A DNA stretch of 64,000 nt from Chryseobacterium sp. FH1 (GTDB lineage Bacteria; Bacteroidota; Bacteroidia; Flavobacteriales; Weeksellaceae), in NCBI RefSeq assembly GCF_000735135.1, contig NZ_JPLZ01000006.1:1798001-1862000 (forward strand). The letters run 5' to 3'. The translations under genes were made by a program, and so were the position numbers. Position 1 is the stretch's first letter, and each line of letters begins with the position of its first letter. Of the stretch, positions 26,856 through 36,152 are shown piece by piece. The notes beneath the pieces were generated by a model. It did not search any database, was not told where the DNA came from, and worked only from the letters and a program-made list of their open reading frames with translations.

Positions 26856-26977
26856 TGAAAACTTTGCTGACTCGATATTATTTTTAAATCAAAAACGTGA
26901 AATCGTCAAATGTTTTGTTAAATTAGTGAAAACAAAATGGCAGTAATTTTGAAATAGCTAAAATGTGATACAAATCT

Positions 26978-28204
26978 ATGGGTGAATTTACAGAGTTTTA
27001 CAATAATTTGGCGATTGACAACGGGCTTCTGATGATGCTAATGGTGATGAGTGGTTTCGTAGCCATTTTCCACACTTTTATTCTCATCGGATTGTATGAA
27101 ATCAACCTTAGACCCAAATGGATTTTCTTTGTTTTAAATCCTGCACTAGTTGGACTCAGTTCATTTTACGATAACAAACTTCCTGCGCTTATCGCCATTG
27201 TTTTGTTCTTGTCGGTTTTTGTTTTGGGAATTGTCGGGATGATTTATTCAGCCATTAGAAGTGGTTGGCAAAATTCCAAAGAAGAGGATGAACGCCGAAA
27301 GAGAACGGGCGAAAAACCGCTTCCACTTTGGAAAAAGATTGTGATGACGCTTTCAGGATTATTAATCATCGGATTTGTTTTCAGTTTGGGCGTTCCGTAT
27401 TTCATTATCATCGTCTTCATCATTGTTCCATTTTTAGGCTCATTAAAACCGAATAATAAAAAGAGATTTTACAAATACCAGCGCACTTTGCCAACTGCAA
27501 ATATCAGGTCTGTGGCAATGGGTTTGGCGGAGATTTCGGGTAAAGTGAAGACCATCGAGCCAATGGTTTCGAGGATTGGAAGCAAACAATGCATCGGTTT
27601 TCTTCATACCATCGAAAAGGTTTCTACGGACGAAGACGGGAAAGATTCTTACTCATTGGAATCATCGGAAACGATTTGCAAAGCATTCTATCTTCAGGAT
27701 TCGACTGGACAAATCAAAGTTGTGGCGGATAATCTTGAGTTCATTGATTTTGAAATTGATGAGCGATATCAATCCTCGATGAAGCGCTACACGCAGTATT
27801 TGCTTAAGGAAGATATGGAAGTTTTGATGATTGGAAAAGCTGGCGTAAAGGAAAATAATGAACCAGTTTTCGTGAAAGAAGAATTGAAAGATGTCTTCGG
27901 TATTTCACCGATTGAAAGTGTTGAAGACTACAACACGATGCGTCCGATTATCCAGTCTGCCGGATATTTCATCTATTTTTGGGTGATTCTGATGGCGCTG
28001 ATTTTCTTAACGCCGGTCAAACTTGGGAATAATGGAATTGAAATTGGGAAAATCAGATTCAACTTGCCATTTCAAAATTCAAAACCTGTAAATTCGGTGG
28101 ATGATTTTTATGATAATGTTTATGATAGTTATGAGAAACCAGAACCTGTTGAAAATATTTATGATGAGGCCGAAGGTGCAAAAGCTGTAGAAGCACCAGA
28201 ATAA
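26978..28204 (+). CDS. membrane protein with GIDE/MULAN-like domain
   Basis: A 408-residue inner-membrane protein. Three to four hydrophobic helices occupy residues 15-155. A soluble domain at about 180-310 contains GLAEISGKVKTIEPMVSRIG, then KQCIGFLHTIEK and a Ser/Asp-rich loop, which resembles the GIDE domain of MULAN/MAPL E3 ligases. There is no RING finger. A last helix lies at about 325-345 and the tail is acidic and repetitive (YDNVYDSYEKP). It is followed by LemA after 24 bp, a partnership seen in other bacteria with such domains. Function unknown; assignment rests on pattern recognition. Confidence 0.6.
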   Translation: MGEFTEFYNNLAIDNGLLMMLMVMSGFVAIFHTFILIGLYEINLRPKWIFFVLNPALVGLSSFYDNKLPALIAIVLFLSVFVLGIVGMIYSAIRSGWQNSKEEDERRKRTGEKPLPLWKKIVMTLSGLLIIGFVFSLGVPYFIIIVFIIVPFLGSLKPNNKKRFYKYQRTLPTANIRSVAMGLAEISGKVKTIEPMVSRIGSKQCIGFLHTIEKVSTDEDGKDSYSLESSETICKAFYLQDSTGQIKVVADNLEFIDFEIDERYQSSMKRYTQYLLKEDMEVLMIGKAGVKENNEPVFVKEELKDVFGISPIESVEDYNTMRPIIQSAGYFIYFWVILMALIFLTPVKLGNNGIEIGKIRFNLPFQNSKPVNSVDDFYDNVYDSYEKPEPVENIYDEAEGAKAVEAPE

Positions 28205-28228
28205 ATTAAACCAAAGAAAAACAAAATT

Positions 28229-28789
28229 ATGATACAGATTTTAGCTTACGTCATCATCGGATTGGTCGTTTTAGGATTGCTGAACGTCGTCGTTTCCATT
28301 TACAACAGACTCGTGATGCTCAACAACAATGTGGACAAATCCTTCGTGAACATCGATGTTTTATTGAAACAAAGAGCAGACGAAATTCCAAATCTCGTAA
28401 AAGTCGTGAAAGAATCGATGAGATTCGAAGAGTCATTGCTGACCAAATTGACAGATTTGAGAACGAAATATCTCAACGCAACTTCTGCCGAAGAAAAAGT
28501 GGAGCTTTCCAATCAAATGCAAACACAGCTGAAATCAATTTTTGCGGTTGCTGAAAACTATCCGGACATCAAAACGAGTCAGAGTTTCCAACTGCTTCAA
28601 AATCGGGTTTCGCAAATTGAAGATGCGATTGCGGACAGAAGGGAATTTTACAACGAAAGTGTTACGATGTACAATATCGGCATCGAAGAATTTCCAAATC
28701 TCATCCTAGCGAAAATAATGCTGTACAAGAAAAAACAGCTTTTACAAATCTCGGAACAAGAAAAAAAATACGATGGAGTTACCTTTTAG
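28229..28789 (+). CDS. LemA family protein
   Basis: A 186-residue membrane-anchored protein. One N-terminal helix (IIGLVVLGLLNVVVSIYN) is followed by the LemA helical bundle with its typical signature VDKSFVNIDVLLKQRADEIPNLV at about 37-59 and NYPDIKTSQSFQLLQNRVSQIEDAIADRREFYNESV at about 110-145. Length and motifs are canonical. LemA proteins have no proven biochemical activity. Its 3' end overlaps the next gene by 17 bp, showing tight co-expression. Confidence 0.95.
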   Translation: MIQILAYVIIGLVVLGLLNVVVSIYNRLVMLNNNVDKSFVNIDVLLKQRADEIPNLVKVVKESMRFEESLLTKLTDLRTKYLNATSAEEKVELSNQMQTQLKSIFAVAENYPDIKTSQSFQLLQNRVSQIEDAIADRREFYNESVTMYNIGIEEFPNLILAKIMLYKKKQLLQISEQEKKYDGVTF

Positions 28790-29153
28790 TTTCATAGAAA
28801 TTCTTCGACATATCGAATCTGAACCTGGGGTTTTGGTGGCGTTTTCAGCGTTTCATCCATTTGCGTTGTTGCTTCTCACGATTCCGCTTTGGCTCTTCAA
28901 AAAATTAGGGATTTACACACCAAAGGAAACGACCGGGATTTTTGGTTTTTCGGTGATTGTGATTTTGATGGTCGGTTGGCTTCTGGGTTTTGTTTCGCAG
29001 ATTTTGTTAATGTTTATGGGCGTTCAAGGAATGAAGATGTTGTTGATTTACATTTCGATGTATTTCTGCATCACGGGTTTTGTGATTGTAAATGCGAGAG
29101 GTCTTCAGAAGCAATTTGATAGAGATATGTTGAAAAAGAAAAAGTTAGCCTAA
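28773..29153 (+). CDS. small membrane protein of the LemA cluster
   Basis: A 126-residue protein with three predicted membrane helices (about 28-43, 54-80, 84-106) and a basic C-terminus (DRDMLKKKKLA). It starts 17 bp inside the end of lemA, so translation is probably coupled. I do not recognise a family. Its role is most likely linked to LemA and the GIDE-like protein. Confidence 0.7.
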   Translation: MELPFSFIEILRHIESEPGVLVAFSAFHPFALLLLTIPLWLFKKLGIYTPKETTGIFGFSVIVILMVGWLLGFVSQILLMFMGVQGMKMLLIYISMYFCITGFVIVNARGLQKQFDRDMLKKKKLA

Positions 29154-29189
29154 TCGAGTTTTATTTCATTGATTTTAAATTAATTATAA

Positions 29190-30359
29190 ATGAAAAAATC
29201 AGGAATTGTTGTCATTGTGATTTTGGTACTTGTGCTATTATTTGTTGATAGATGCACAACGATCAATTTGACTACTGCCGATATTTTCCGACCGTCAACA
29301 TATGATGATTTTAAAGAATTGCCCAAACGTCCTCAGTCCAAAAACTACGAAATTGTCCCTGCCAAAGGAACTTTCCCTATTTTATATAATCCGTCAAGTA
29401 ACGAATTCTACCTTCGAAATGGACAAGGTTTGACCAAATATGATGCGCTAGGAAACGTTATGATTTCCAATGATTTAAAGGCGGAAGAATTCACCTCGGT
29501 TTTTGATTTCCTCAATTTTGTGCCTTACGTTTTTGCAAAGAATGGTGTTTATGATTATTCCGGCAAGAGATTAATTTACAATAAGTTTTCAAAAATTGTG
29601 AATTCTGAAAATGAATTGAATGACAAGGATTTCAAATCCATTTTCGAGACCAACTATCGCAATGCAGATCTGGTAATCTACGACAACAATAGAAATGTGA
29701 AAAGGAAAAGGGAATGTTTTCCAATGTATTTCAAAATAAAAGACGACTGGATTCTTATGTTTTCACAAAAAGGAGATTACAGATTTTCACATCAACAAAA
29801 CGGCGAAATAGAGAATGATACCATCGGTCAAGTTGATTTTATCGGCTTTCCTGCAAAGTTTTCCAGACAACGTTTGACGGTTTTGAAAGATGCAGAAAAT
29901 GGGATTTTTTCCATCAGTCAATTGGGAATGGAAGCCATCAGCGACAAATATCTTGATACCTATTACACGCAAATCCTGAAAGAGAGAAAAGAGGACTATC
30001 GAACCGATGATAAGTTCAAATTACTTTCGTACAAAAAAGACGAGTATTATTCCAGTGGAAATTTTTTCAATCTGCCGAGTTGGGTAGCGCCATCGTTCAT
30101 GCTTACAGGCTTTTTCAGATTGACCTACCAAAATGAAAATTTGTATTTCACAGAAAAAGCACTCAAATTGAATGGAGATGGAAAAGTCAAAAACGACCTT
30201 TCCATTTATGAATTACCTAAAAAATTCAGGACAAAATCAAAAGTAGCATTTCTGCTTTATTCTTTGAATGTCGGCGGTTACACGAATGACAGCACAAATG
30301 TTGTCGAGCCAATTATCAAAAACGCTGGATTGTATCTCGTCAAACCGAAAAGGAAATAG
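29190..30359 (+). CDS. membrane-anchored protein of unknown function
   Basis: A 389-residue protein with one N-terminal helix (GIVVIVILVLVLLFV, about 5-20) and a long soluble part. A conserved-looking Cys sits right after the helix (DRCTTINLT), but the sequence lacks a proper lipobox. The soluble part seems rich in beta strands (FYLRNGQGLTKYDALGNVMIS; VYDYSGKRLIYN), with local similarity to beta-propeller-like repeats. It follows the small membrane gene by 36 bp and is the last gene of the LemA cluster. Function not known. Confidence 0.65.
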   Translation: MKKSGIVVIVILVLVLLFVDRCTTINLTTADIFRPSTYDDFKELPKRPQSKNYEIVPAKGTFPILYNPSSNEFYLRNGQGLTKYDALGNVMISNDLKAEEFTSVFDFLNFVPYVFAKNGVYDYSGKRLIYNKFSKIVNSENELNDKDFKSIFETNYRNADLVIYDNNRNVKRKRECFPMYFKIKDDWILMFSQKGDYRFSHQQNGEIENDTIGQVDFIGFPAKFSRQRLTVLKDAENGIFSISQLGMEAISDKYLDTYYTQILKERKEDYRTDDKFKLLSYKKDEYYSSGNFFNLPSWVAPSFMLTGFFRLTYQNENLYFTEKALKLNGDGKVKNDLSIYELPKKFRTKSKVAFLLYSLNVGGYTNDSTNVVEPIIKNAGLYLVKPKRK

Positions 30360-30378
30360 GTGGACTAACTCAATTATT

Positions 30379-30475
30379 TGGGCGCCTTTATCCGCCCGGA
30401 GTTTATCCTGAGCTTATCAAAGGGTTCCCTCCCGATTTTGCATCGGGAGGGAACCCAGGTCGGGGCGCGCTTCGC
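30379..30475. repeat. GC-rich intergenic repeat with 15-bp perfect hairpin
   Basis: GGGTTCCCTCCCGAT (30422-30436) pairs perfectly with ATCGGGAGGGAACCC (30442-30456), flanked by GGGCGCCTTTATCCGCC and GGTCGGGGCGCGC. I recall this frame as a common Chryseobacterium-group repeat; it was not searched. It is much more GC-rich than its surroundings. Confidence 0.75.
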
Positions 30476-30559
30476 AAAATAGGAAATTTTGTTTTTATAC
30501 TTTCAGCCATCCAATCAATTTCTGATTTATCAAATAATTAATGTTCGATAATAGTGTCT

Positions 30560-30579
30560 GGCTGAGCGGAGTCGAAGCC
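30560..30579. repeat. GAGCGGAGTCGAAG-type short palindromic repeat
   Basis: GGCTGAGCGGAGTCGAAGCC has complementary GGCT/AGCC ends around a GAGCGGAGTCGA core. Related motifs are dispersed in Bacteroidota and other genomes. Together with the element at 30379 it fills most of the 320-bp gap before the CoA-transferase gene. Confidence 0.55.
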
Positions 30580-30679
30580 TACTCGACAAATATCATCTTT
30601 TCTCTATTTTCTCTCCTCTACTCAAGCGGATTTTTTTATATTTATGAACTAAGAAACTGAAAGACAAAAACTCAATTTT

Positions 30680-31381
30680 ATGATTGATAAAAGAGTGAAA
30701 AACGCCCAAGAAGCGGTAAAAGATATAGAAAGCGGAATGACGATAATGCTCGGCGGATTCGGACTTTGCGGGATTCCTGAAAATTGCATCACAGAATTGG
30801 TCAACAAAAACGTGACAGATTTGACCTGCATTTCCAACAATGCCGGCGTAGACGACTTCGGATTGGGATTGCTTTTACAGAAAAAACAAATCAAAAAAAT
30901 GATTTCGTCCTACGTTGGCGAAAACGCAGAATTCGAGCGCCAAATGCTCTCCGGCGAATTGGAAGTAGAACTCACGCCACAAGGCACACTTGCCGAAAAA
31001 TGCAGGTCAGCACAAGCCGGAATTCCCGCATTTTACACGCCAGCAGGTTTCGGGACAGAAGTGGCGGAAGGCAAAGAAGTCAAAGATTTTGATGGGAAAC
31101 CACACATTCTGGAACACGCCTACAAAGCAGAATTCTCCATCGTAAAAGCCTGGAAAGGCGACCACGCAGGAAACTTGATTTTCAAAGGGTCAGCCCGTAA
31201 TTTTAATTTTCCAATGGCAGGCGCAGGAAAAATCACGATTGCAGAAGTGGAAGAGTTGGTAGAACCAGGACAATTGGACCCGAACGAAATCCACATTCCT
31301 GGAATTATGGTTCAACGGATTTTCCAAGGCGAGAATTATGAGAAGAGGATAGAGCAGAGGACTGTGAGGAAGAGAGATTAA
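30680..31381 (+). CDS. scoA: 3-oxoacid CoA-transferase subunit A
   Basis: A 233-residue class I CoA-transferase alpha subunit. The typical beginning [23 protein letters not shown] (about 14-36) and [16 protein letters not shown] (about 53-68) are present. With subunit B it moves CoA from succinyl-CoA to acetoacetate or a related acid. In most bacteria scoA and scoB are adjacent; here scoB starts 2.76 kb further on, beyond a toxin remnant, a HEPN-like remnant and an ABC transporter. The gene ends right before a strong bidirectional terminator. Confidence 0.92.
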   Translation: MIDKRVKNAQEAVKDIESGMTIMLGGFGLCGIPENCITELVNKNVTDLTCISNNAGVDDFGLGLLLQKKQIKKMISSYVGENAEFERQMLSGELEVELTPQGTLAEKCRSAQAGIPAFYTPAGFGTEVAEGKEVKDFDGKPHILEHAYKAEFSIVKAWKGDHAGNLIFKGSARNFNFPMAGAGKITIAEVEELVEPGQLDPNEIHIPGIMVQRIFQGENYEKRIEQRTVRKRD

Positions 31382-31382
31382 A

Positions 31383-31422
31383 AAACAAACCCGTTTCATT
31401 ATAAAATGAAGCGGGTTTGTTT
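31383..31422. terminator. 18-bp bidirectional terminator
   Basis: AAACAAACCCGTTTCATT (31383-31400) pairs with AATGAAGCGGGTTTGTTT (31405-31422) with one wobble pair and a 4-nt loop. It sits between scoA and the convergent toxin remnant and serves both strands. Confidence 0.88.
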
Positions 31423-31428
31423 TATGAT

Positions 31429-31680
31429 TTACTCGTCATCGTAATGATCTAAAGATTGGATTAGCGTTACAGAAACTTCTTCTTCTTCTTCAAATATTTC
31501 ATATACAAATCGGTCTTTTTTATTCACTTCTCTGCTCCAGACTTCGCCGTGGTAATATTTCAGTTGTTCTGGCGAGCCTGCTCCAGTGCGTGGATGTTCT
31601 TCCAATTCGATGAGAAAAGTTTGCACCTTTTCCATCTCCAATTTTCTGCCCGATTTCTTTATGGCTTTCAAATCCTTCAA
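31429..31680 (-). pseudogene. YoeB/Txe-type toxin lacking its N-terminus
   Basis: The 83 codons contain most of a YoeB-family RNase toxin: LKAIKKSGRK, RTGAGSPEQLKYYHGEVWSR and the C-terminal His-Tyr pair (SLDHYDDE). The only start in frame is TTG; the frame is open for just eight more codons (to 31704) and then stops. The usual first strand (about ten residues) is missing, and so is the antitoxin that should lie upstream. Instead, the 166-codon HEPN-like gene ends in the same place. I read it as a 5'-truncated relic, though translation from TTG is possible. Confidence 0.7.
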
Positions 31681-31682
31681 AG

Positions 31683-32183
31683 CTAATGAACGAAAATATC
31701 TCTGTTATCTTTAAATTTGTCATTTTGATATTGACTTTCATATGAAATCAATTTTTCAGTTAGTTCATTAGTTTGATTTCGAAATTTTTGTAATTTATCA
31801 TCCTCACATATTTCCATAATATTTTTAATCCAAAGTGACTTATTTCTTTTTGATTCTGTGAAATGATATATTTTTTTATAACCTTCATTTAAATGAATAG
31901 TTAAATTTTTAAGAGCTAATGCTCTTTCGTAGTTTTCATTTGTCTTCAAATATAGATTACAATCTGAACTTATTTCTAGCCAACTAATTGATAAAAAGGT
32001 TGAGAATTCTAAAAGTTTTTTTATTTCATTTTCATATTTTACAAGAGTAATTATTTTTTTGTCATAGAGTTGATATTGATTATATACATTTTCTAGTAAA
32101 TTTTCAAATTTTTTAACGCTAGTACCAATTTGCTTTAAAACTTTTTCTTTAATTTCTTCTGGGAAAATATTATAATCAACCAT
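31683..32183 (-). CDS. HEPN-like protein, probably truncated at the C-terminus
   Basis: A 166-residue, almost all-helical protein rich in Lys, Glu and Asn. It ends with KDNRDIFVH, whose last six residues form an Arg-x4-His motif typical of HEPN ribonuclease domains (AbiU2-like), immediately before the stop. HEPN proteins normally continue beyond this motif. The coding region looks more AT-rich than its neighbours, which suggests transfer. The stop coincides with the point where the toxin sequence begins, so both genes look cut by one deletion. The HEPN call is tentative. Confidence 0.5.
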   Translation of the reverse strand: MVDYNIFPEEIKEKVLKQIGTSVKKFENLLENVYNQYQLYDKKIITLVKYENEIKKLLEFSTFLSISWLEISSDCNLYLKTNENYERALALKNLTIHLNEGYKKIYHFTESKRNKSLWIKNIMEICEDDKLQKFRNQTNELTEKLISYESQYQNDKFKDNRDIFVH

Positions 32184-32265
32184 TTTAATAATTTTTTATA
32201 CTATAAGTAAAGATTAAATATACATTTTTTAAAATCAAATTATTTTTAAGACAAGAAAATATTCT

Positions 32266-34053
32266 TTAGTTTTTCCTCTCCCCGATCTGCTGTCTCCACA
32301 TCGCATAATACAAACCTTTTTCTGCAATCAGATTGTCGTGCGAACCCATTTCTATGACTTGTCCGCGCTCCAAAACGTAGATTCTGTCGGCGTGCATTAT
32401 GGTGCTCAATCGGTGTGCGATTAGAACGGTGATTTGTTCTTTTTGTTCAGAAATATCTTTGATAGTGGTTGTGATTTCTTCTTCCGTGATGCTATCCAAC
32501 GCAGAAGTTGCTTCATCAAAAATCAACAAATGTGGTTTTCTCAACAAGGCTCTGGCAATGGCAATTCGCTGTTTTTCGCCACCGCTTAATTTCAAGCCAC
32601 CTTCGCCGATTACGGTTTCGATTCCTTTTTCGGCGCGTTCCAATAAGCCTGTGCAACTTGATTTTTTCAAAGCCATTTGGATGTCAACTTCTGTAGCGTC
32701 GGGACTTACGAAGAGAAGGTTTTCTCGGATGGTTCCTGCGAAAAGTTGCGTGTCTTGCGTCACAAAACCGATTTGATTTCTCAATTCATCAAAATCGAAT
32801 TCCTTCCCATTGATTTCATTATAAAAAATATTCCCTTCCTGAGCGCGATAAAGTCCCACCAGAAGTTTCACCAACGTACTTTTCCCGGAACCACTTGGTC
32901 CAACGAAGGCAATCGTTTCGCCATTTTTGACATCAAACGAAATATTATTCAAAGCTTTGTATTGTGCAGATTGATGCTTGAAAGAAACGTGCTTGAATTC
33001 CAGTTCCTCAATCGCACCAATTTGTTTTGGCGTCAAAGGTTTTTCTTCCACTGGTTTTTTCATCAGGTTATCGAAGTTTTTCAACGACGCTTCGGCTTCA
33101 CGATAAGAAATAATGATGTTTCCAATCTCCTGCATCGGACCGAAAATAAAGAATCCGTAGAACATCAATGACAGATATTGTCCAGGCGTCACGATGTTTC
33201 TGAAAATCAAATATAGAAGCGTCAACGTAATCAATTGTTGAAGGAAATTGACCATTGTTCCTTGGATGAAACTTAATGAACGGATGCTTTTGACTTTCTT
33301 CAGTTCAAGTCCGAGGATTTTGTAGGTGTTGTTATTCAGACGTTTAACTTCTTGTTTTGTTAATCCAAGACTTTTTACGATTTCGATATTTCTCAAACTT
33401 TCCGTCGTGCTTCCCGCCAAACTCGTGGTTTCAGTGACAATCGTTTTTTGAATATTTTTAATTCTTTTGCTTAATAGATTTGTGATAAAAGCAATGAGAA
33501 AGATTCCAACCACATAAACCGGCATTATCGACCAATGCAAACGAATCGCATAAACGGAAACGAAAATAATACTCACCAAAATTCCAAAGAAAATATTAAT
33601 GAAATTGGTAATAAACTTCACCGAATCTTCTCTAACCTTTGTCAAAATCGATAAAGTCTCGCCACTTCTTTGGTCTTCAAATTCCTGATAAGGCAACGCC
33701 ATCGAATGTTGCAGACCATCCGTGAAAATATTCGCCCCAAATTTTTGCGTAATCACACTCACGACATAATCCTGAAAAGCTTTGGCAATACGACTTATCA
33801 TCGCGGTTCCAATCAATAATCCAAGGAAATAAAACGCGCCGTGGAAAAGATCATTCCCGTAAAGAAATTGATTCAGGTTTCTGGGCATTAATTTTTCTTT
33901 ATCGAAAAAGTTGGGATGTGTGACCAATTGGTCGAGAATATTTCCTGTGATAGCGGGCGCAAACAAAGAAAAAACCTGATTGATAGTTGCTAAAATTAGG
34001 GAAGTAATCAACAACCATTTGTGAGGTTTGAGATAGTGTAATAATGTCTTCAT
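32266..34053 (-). CDS. ABC transporter, fused permease and ATPase (MsbA type)
   Basis: A 595-residue half-transporter: six membrane helices (about 20-320) then the ATPase domain with Walker A VGPSGSGKSTLVKLL near 392, signature LSGGEKQRIAIARALL near 496, Walker B HLLIFDEATSALD and H-loop IAHRLS. It probably works as a homodimer exporting lipids or drugs. The frame is open to 34092, but the ATG at 34053 begins the usual MKTLLHYLKPHKW. It is oriented against scoA and scoB and lies between them. Confidence 0.93.
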   Translation of the reverse strand: MKTLLHYLKPHKWLLITSLILATINQVFSLFAPAITGNILDQLVTHPNFFDKEKLMPRNLNQFLYGNDLFHGAFYFLGLLIGTAMISRIAKAFQDYVVSVITQKFGANIFTDGLQHSMALPYQEFEDQRSGETLSILTKVREDSVKFITNFINIFFGILVSIIFVSVYAIRLHWSIMPVYVVGIFLIAFITNLLSKRIKNIQKTIVTETTSLAGSTTESLRNIEIVKSLGLTKQEVKRLNNNTYKILGLELKKVKSIRSLSFIQGTMVNFLQQLITLTLLYLIFRNIVTPGQYLSLMFYGFFIFGPMQEIGNIIISYREAEASLKNFDNLMKKPVEEKPLTPKQIGAIEELEFKHVSFKHQSAQYKALNNISFDVKNGETIAFVGPSGSGKSTLVKLLVGLYRAQEGNIFYNEINGKEFDFDELRNQIGFVTQDTQLFAGTIRENLLFVSPDATEVDIQMALKKSSCTGLLERAEKGIETVIGEGGLKLSGGEKQRIAIARALLRKPHLLIFDEATSALDSITEEEITTTIKDISEQKEQITVLIAHRLSTIMHADRIYVLERGQVIEMGSHDNLIAEKGLYYAMWRQQIGERKN

Positions 34054-34140
34054 AATAATTGGTGCAAAATTACTGATATAAATCTGAAGCATTTCTCTGT
34101 AAACCTAATTTTATATATATTGCAGTAATAAGTTTTTACT

Positions 34141-34794
34141 ATGTTGACCAAAGAACAAATCGCACAGCGCATCTCCAAAGAAGTGAAAGACGGCTACTAT
34201 GTAAACCTCGGAATCGGCATTCCGACATTGGTAGCAAACTACGTCCCAGACAATCTTTCCGTAGAATTCCAAAGTGAAAATGGTGTTCTCGGAATGGGAC
34301 CTTTTCCATTTGAAGGTGAAGAAGATGCAGACCTTATCAATGCGGGAAAACAAACCATAACGATTCTGCCTGGCGGTTCTTTTTTTGATTCGGCTTTCAG
34401 TTTTGGGATGATTAGAAGTCAAAAAGTGGATTTGACAATTCTCGGCGCAATGGAAGTTTCCGAAAACGGCGATATTGCCAACTGGAAAATCCCAGGCAAA
34501 ATGGTGAAAGGAATGGGTGGCGCAATGGATTTGGTAGCGTCTGCAGAAAATATCATCGTCGCAATGATGCACGTGAACAAAGCTGGAGAATCCAAGATTT
34601 TAAAGAAATGTACACTTCCTTTGACAGGCGTTAATTGCGTCAAAAAAGTAGTCACTGAATTAGCGGTTCTGGAAGTGACCGACAAAGGTTTCAAACTTCT
34701 GGAAAGAGCGCCAGGAATTTCGGTTGACGATATCATCAAAGCAACAGAAGCTGAGTTGATTATCGAAGGTGAGATTCCAGAAATGCAGTTTTAA
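34141..34794 (+). CDS. scoB: 3-oxoacid CoA-transferase subunit B
   Basis: A 217-residue class I CoA-transferase beta subunit. GIGIPTLVANYVPDNLSVEFQSENGVLG (about 24-51) holds the catalytic Glu of the SENG motif that forms the CoA thioester. GGAMDLVASAENIIVAM near 136 and GVNCVKKVVTELAV near 165 also fit. Its partner subunit A lies 2.76 kb upstream on the same strand. The gene has its own start region, divergent from the ABC transporter. Confidence 0.93.
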   Translation: MLTKEQIAQRISKEVKDGYYVNLGIGIPTLVANYVPDNLSVEFQSENGVLGMGPFPFEGEEDADLINAGKQTITILPGGSFFDSAFSFGMIRSQKVDLTILGAMEVSENGDIANWKIPGKMVKGMGGAMDLVASAENIIVAMMHVNKAGESKILKKCTLPLTGVNCVKKVVTELAVLEVTDKGFKLLERAPGISVDDIIKATEAELIIEGEIPEMQF

Positions 34795-34889
34795 TATTGA
34801 AAGTATTAAAATTCATCGAGTTCTACAAAATACAAATCCCCAACAAAAAGAAAGTGTCGATAGTTAATATTGATAACACATTAAAATTT

Positions 34890-36152
34890 TTAGAGCAATT
34901 TACCAGTCAAGAACATTCCGGCAATTGTAAAGTAAATGATTAATCCTGTTACATCCACCAGCGTTGCTACAAACGGAGCAGAAGATGTTGCAGGATCCAG
35001 TTTCATTCTTTTCAAGACAAATGGGACCATAGATCCTGAAATAGTTCCCCAAAGTACGATCAGCATTAGAGAAACGCCAATACTCAATCCGATGAACATC
35101 CAATGTTCACCATAATTGAAAAATCCTATTTGTTGCCAAAATGCAATTCGCATAAACCCGATCATTCCGAGAACGCTTCCCAACAGAACGCCGGTGATGA
35201 TTTCTTTTTTCATCACGTACCACCAATCTTTTAAACCGATTTCCTGTAAGGCCATTGCTCTAATGATAAGCGTCGCAGCCTGTGAACCCGTATTTCCGCC
35301 ACTTGAAATAATCAATGGAACAAATAATGCCAAGACAACCGCTTTCTGGATTTCATCTTCGAAATGTCCCATTGCAGAAGCTGTCAACATCTCCGAAAAG
35401 AAAAGGACAATCAACCAAAACCCACGCTTCTTTACCATTTCAAAAATAGAAGTCTGCGTGTAAGGCATATCCAAAGCGTCCAAACCTCCAAATTTCTGGA
35501 TGTCTTCCGTATTTTGTGATTCAATTTGATCTAAGATGTCATCAATAGTTACGATTCCAACCAAAACACCATTTTCTGTGATGATCGGCAATGCACTTCG
35601 GTCATATTTCTCAAAGTACGGAACTGCGTCTTCTTTGGAAGTTGTCGTGGTAATTGCCACAAAATGATCATCAGTCAGCTCAGAAATCAATTGATCTTCG
35701 TCAGCCAATAGAAGAGAGCCGATTGTAATGTCATCAATCAAAATATTCTTTTCATCAACGACATAAAGGAAGTTAAGCGTTTCAACTTTTTTCCCCACCT
35801 TTTTGATTTGTTGAAGACAACGTTTCACAGTCCATTCCTTACGGATTTGAACGTAATAAGGCGTCATCAAACGTGCAATAGAATCGGCTTCGTAACCCAA
35901 AAGTTTCAAAGCAACTCGTCTTTCTTGCGGATTCAAAAGGTTGATAGAAGACTTGATCAATTCATCCGGAAAATCCTCGAAAAGTTGAGTTCTGTCATCG
36001 GGTGACATTTCATTCAAGATGTCAGAAACCTCGTGGCTGGCAATGCTTCGAATCGTTTCTTCCTGAAAATCAGGGTCGAAGTGTGAGAAGACGTCTGCTT
36101 TTTCAGATTTCGGTAGTTTCAGAAATTGCAACAAGCGTTCCTTCACTGGCAA
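34890..36152 (-). CDS. mgtE: magnesium transporter MgtE, start codon uncertain
   Basis: An MgtE-type Mg2+ channel: N-terminal helical domain, tandem CBS domains (about 135-255; [14 protein letters not shown] and [13 protein letters not shown]), and five C-terminal membrane helices with the pore segment [16 protein letters not shown]. The start given is a TTG at 36152. However, family-like residues [13 protein letters not shown] are encoded upstream, and the frame is open to a stop at 36215-36213 without ATG, GTG or TTG. A TACTTTTG -7 box on this strand (36237-36230) puts the transcript start near 36224, so translation probably begins at a rare codon (ATC, ATA or CTG) between 36212 and 36152, or there is a frameshift. 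Confidence 0.85.
   Translation of the reverse strand: MPVKERLLQFLKLPKSEKADVFSHFDPDFQEETIRSIASHEVSDILNEMSPDDRTQLFEDFPDELIKSSINLLNPQERRVALKLLGYEADSIARLMTPYYVQIRKEWTVKRCLQQIKKVGKKVETLNFLYVVDEKNILIDDITIGSLLLADEDQLISELTDDHFVAITTTTSKEDAVPYFEKYDRSALPIITENGVLVGIVTIDDILDQIESQNTEDIQKFGGLDALDMPYTQTSIFEMVKKRGFWLIVLFFSEMLTASAMGHFEDEIQKAVVLALFVPLIISSGGNTGSQAATLIIRAMALQEIGLKDWWYVMKKEIITGVLLGSVLGMIGFMRIAFWQQIGFFNYGEHWMFIGLSIGVSLMLIVLWGTISGSMVPFVLKRMKLDPATSSAPFVATLVDVTGLIIYFTIAGMFLTGKLL

Noticed and set aside
32677-33171. Plus-strand frame of 164 codons inside the ABC transporter gene
   Set aside because: The ABC transporter on the minus strand has all ATPase motifs. This frame is rich in Phe and Arg, as expected for antisense of coding sequence.
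34141-34794. scoB as a complete independent CoA-transferase
   Set aside because: It has only the beta-subunit motifs. The alpha subunit is the gene at 30680.
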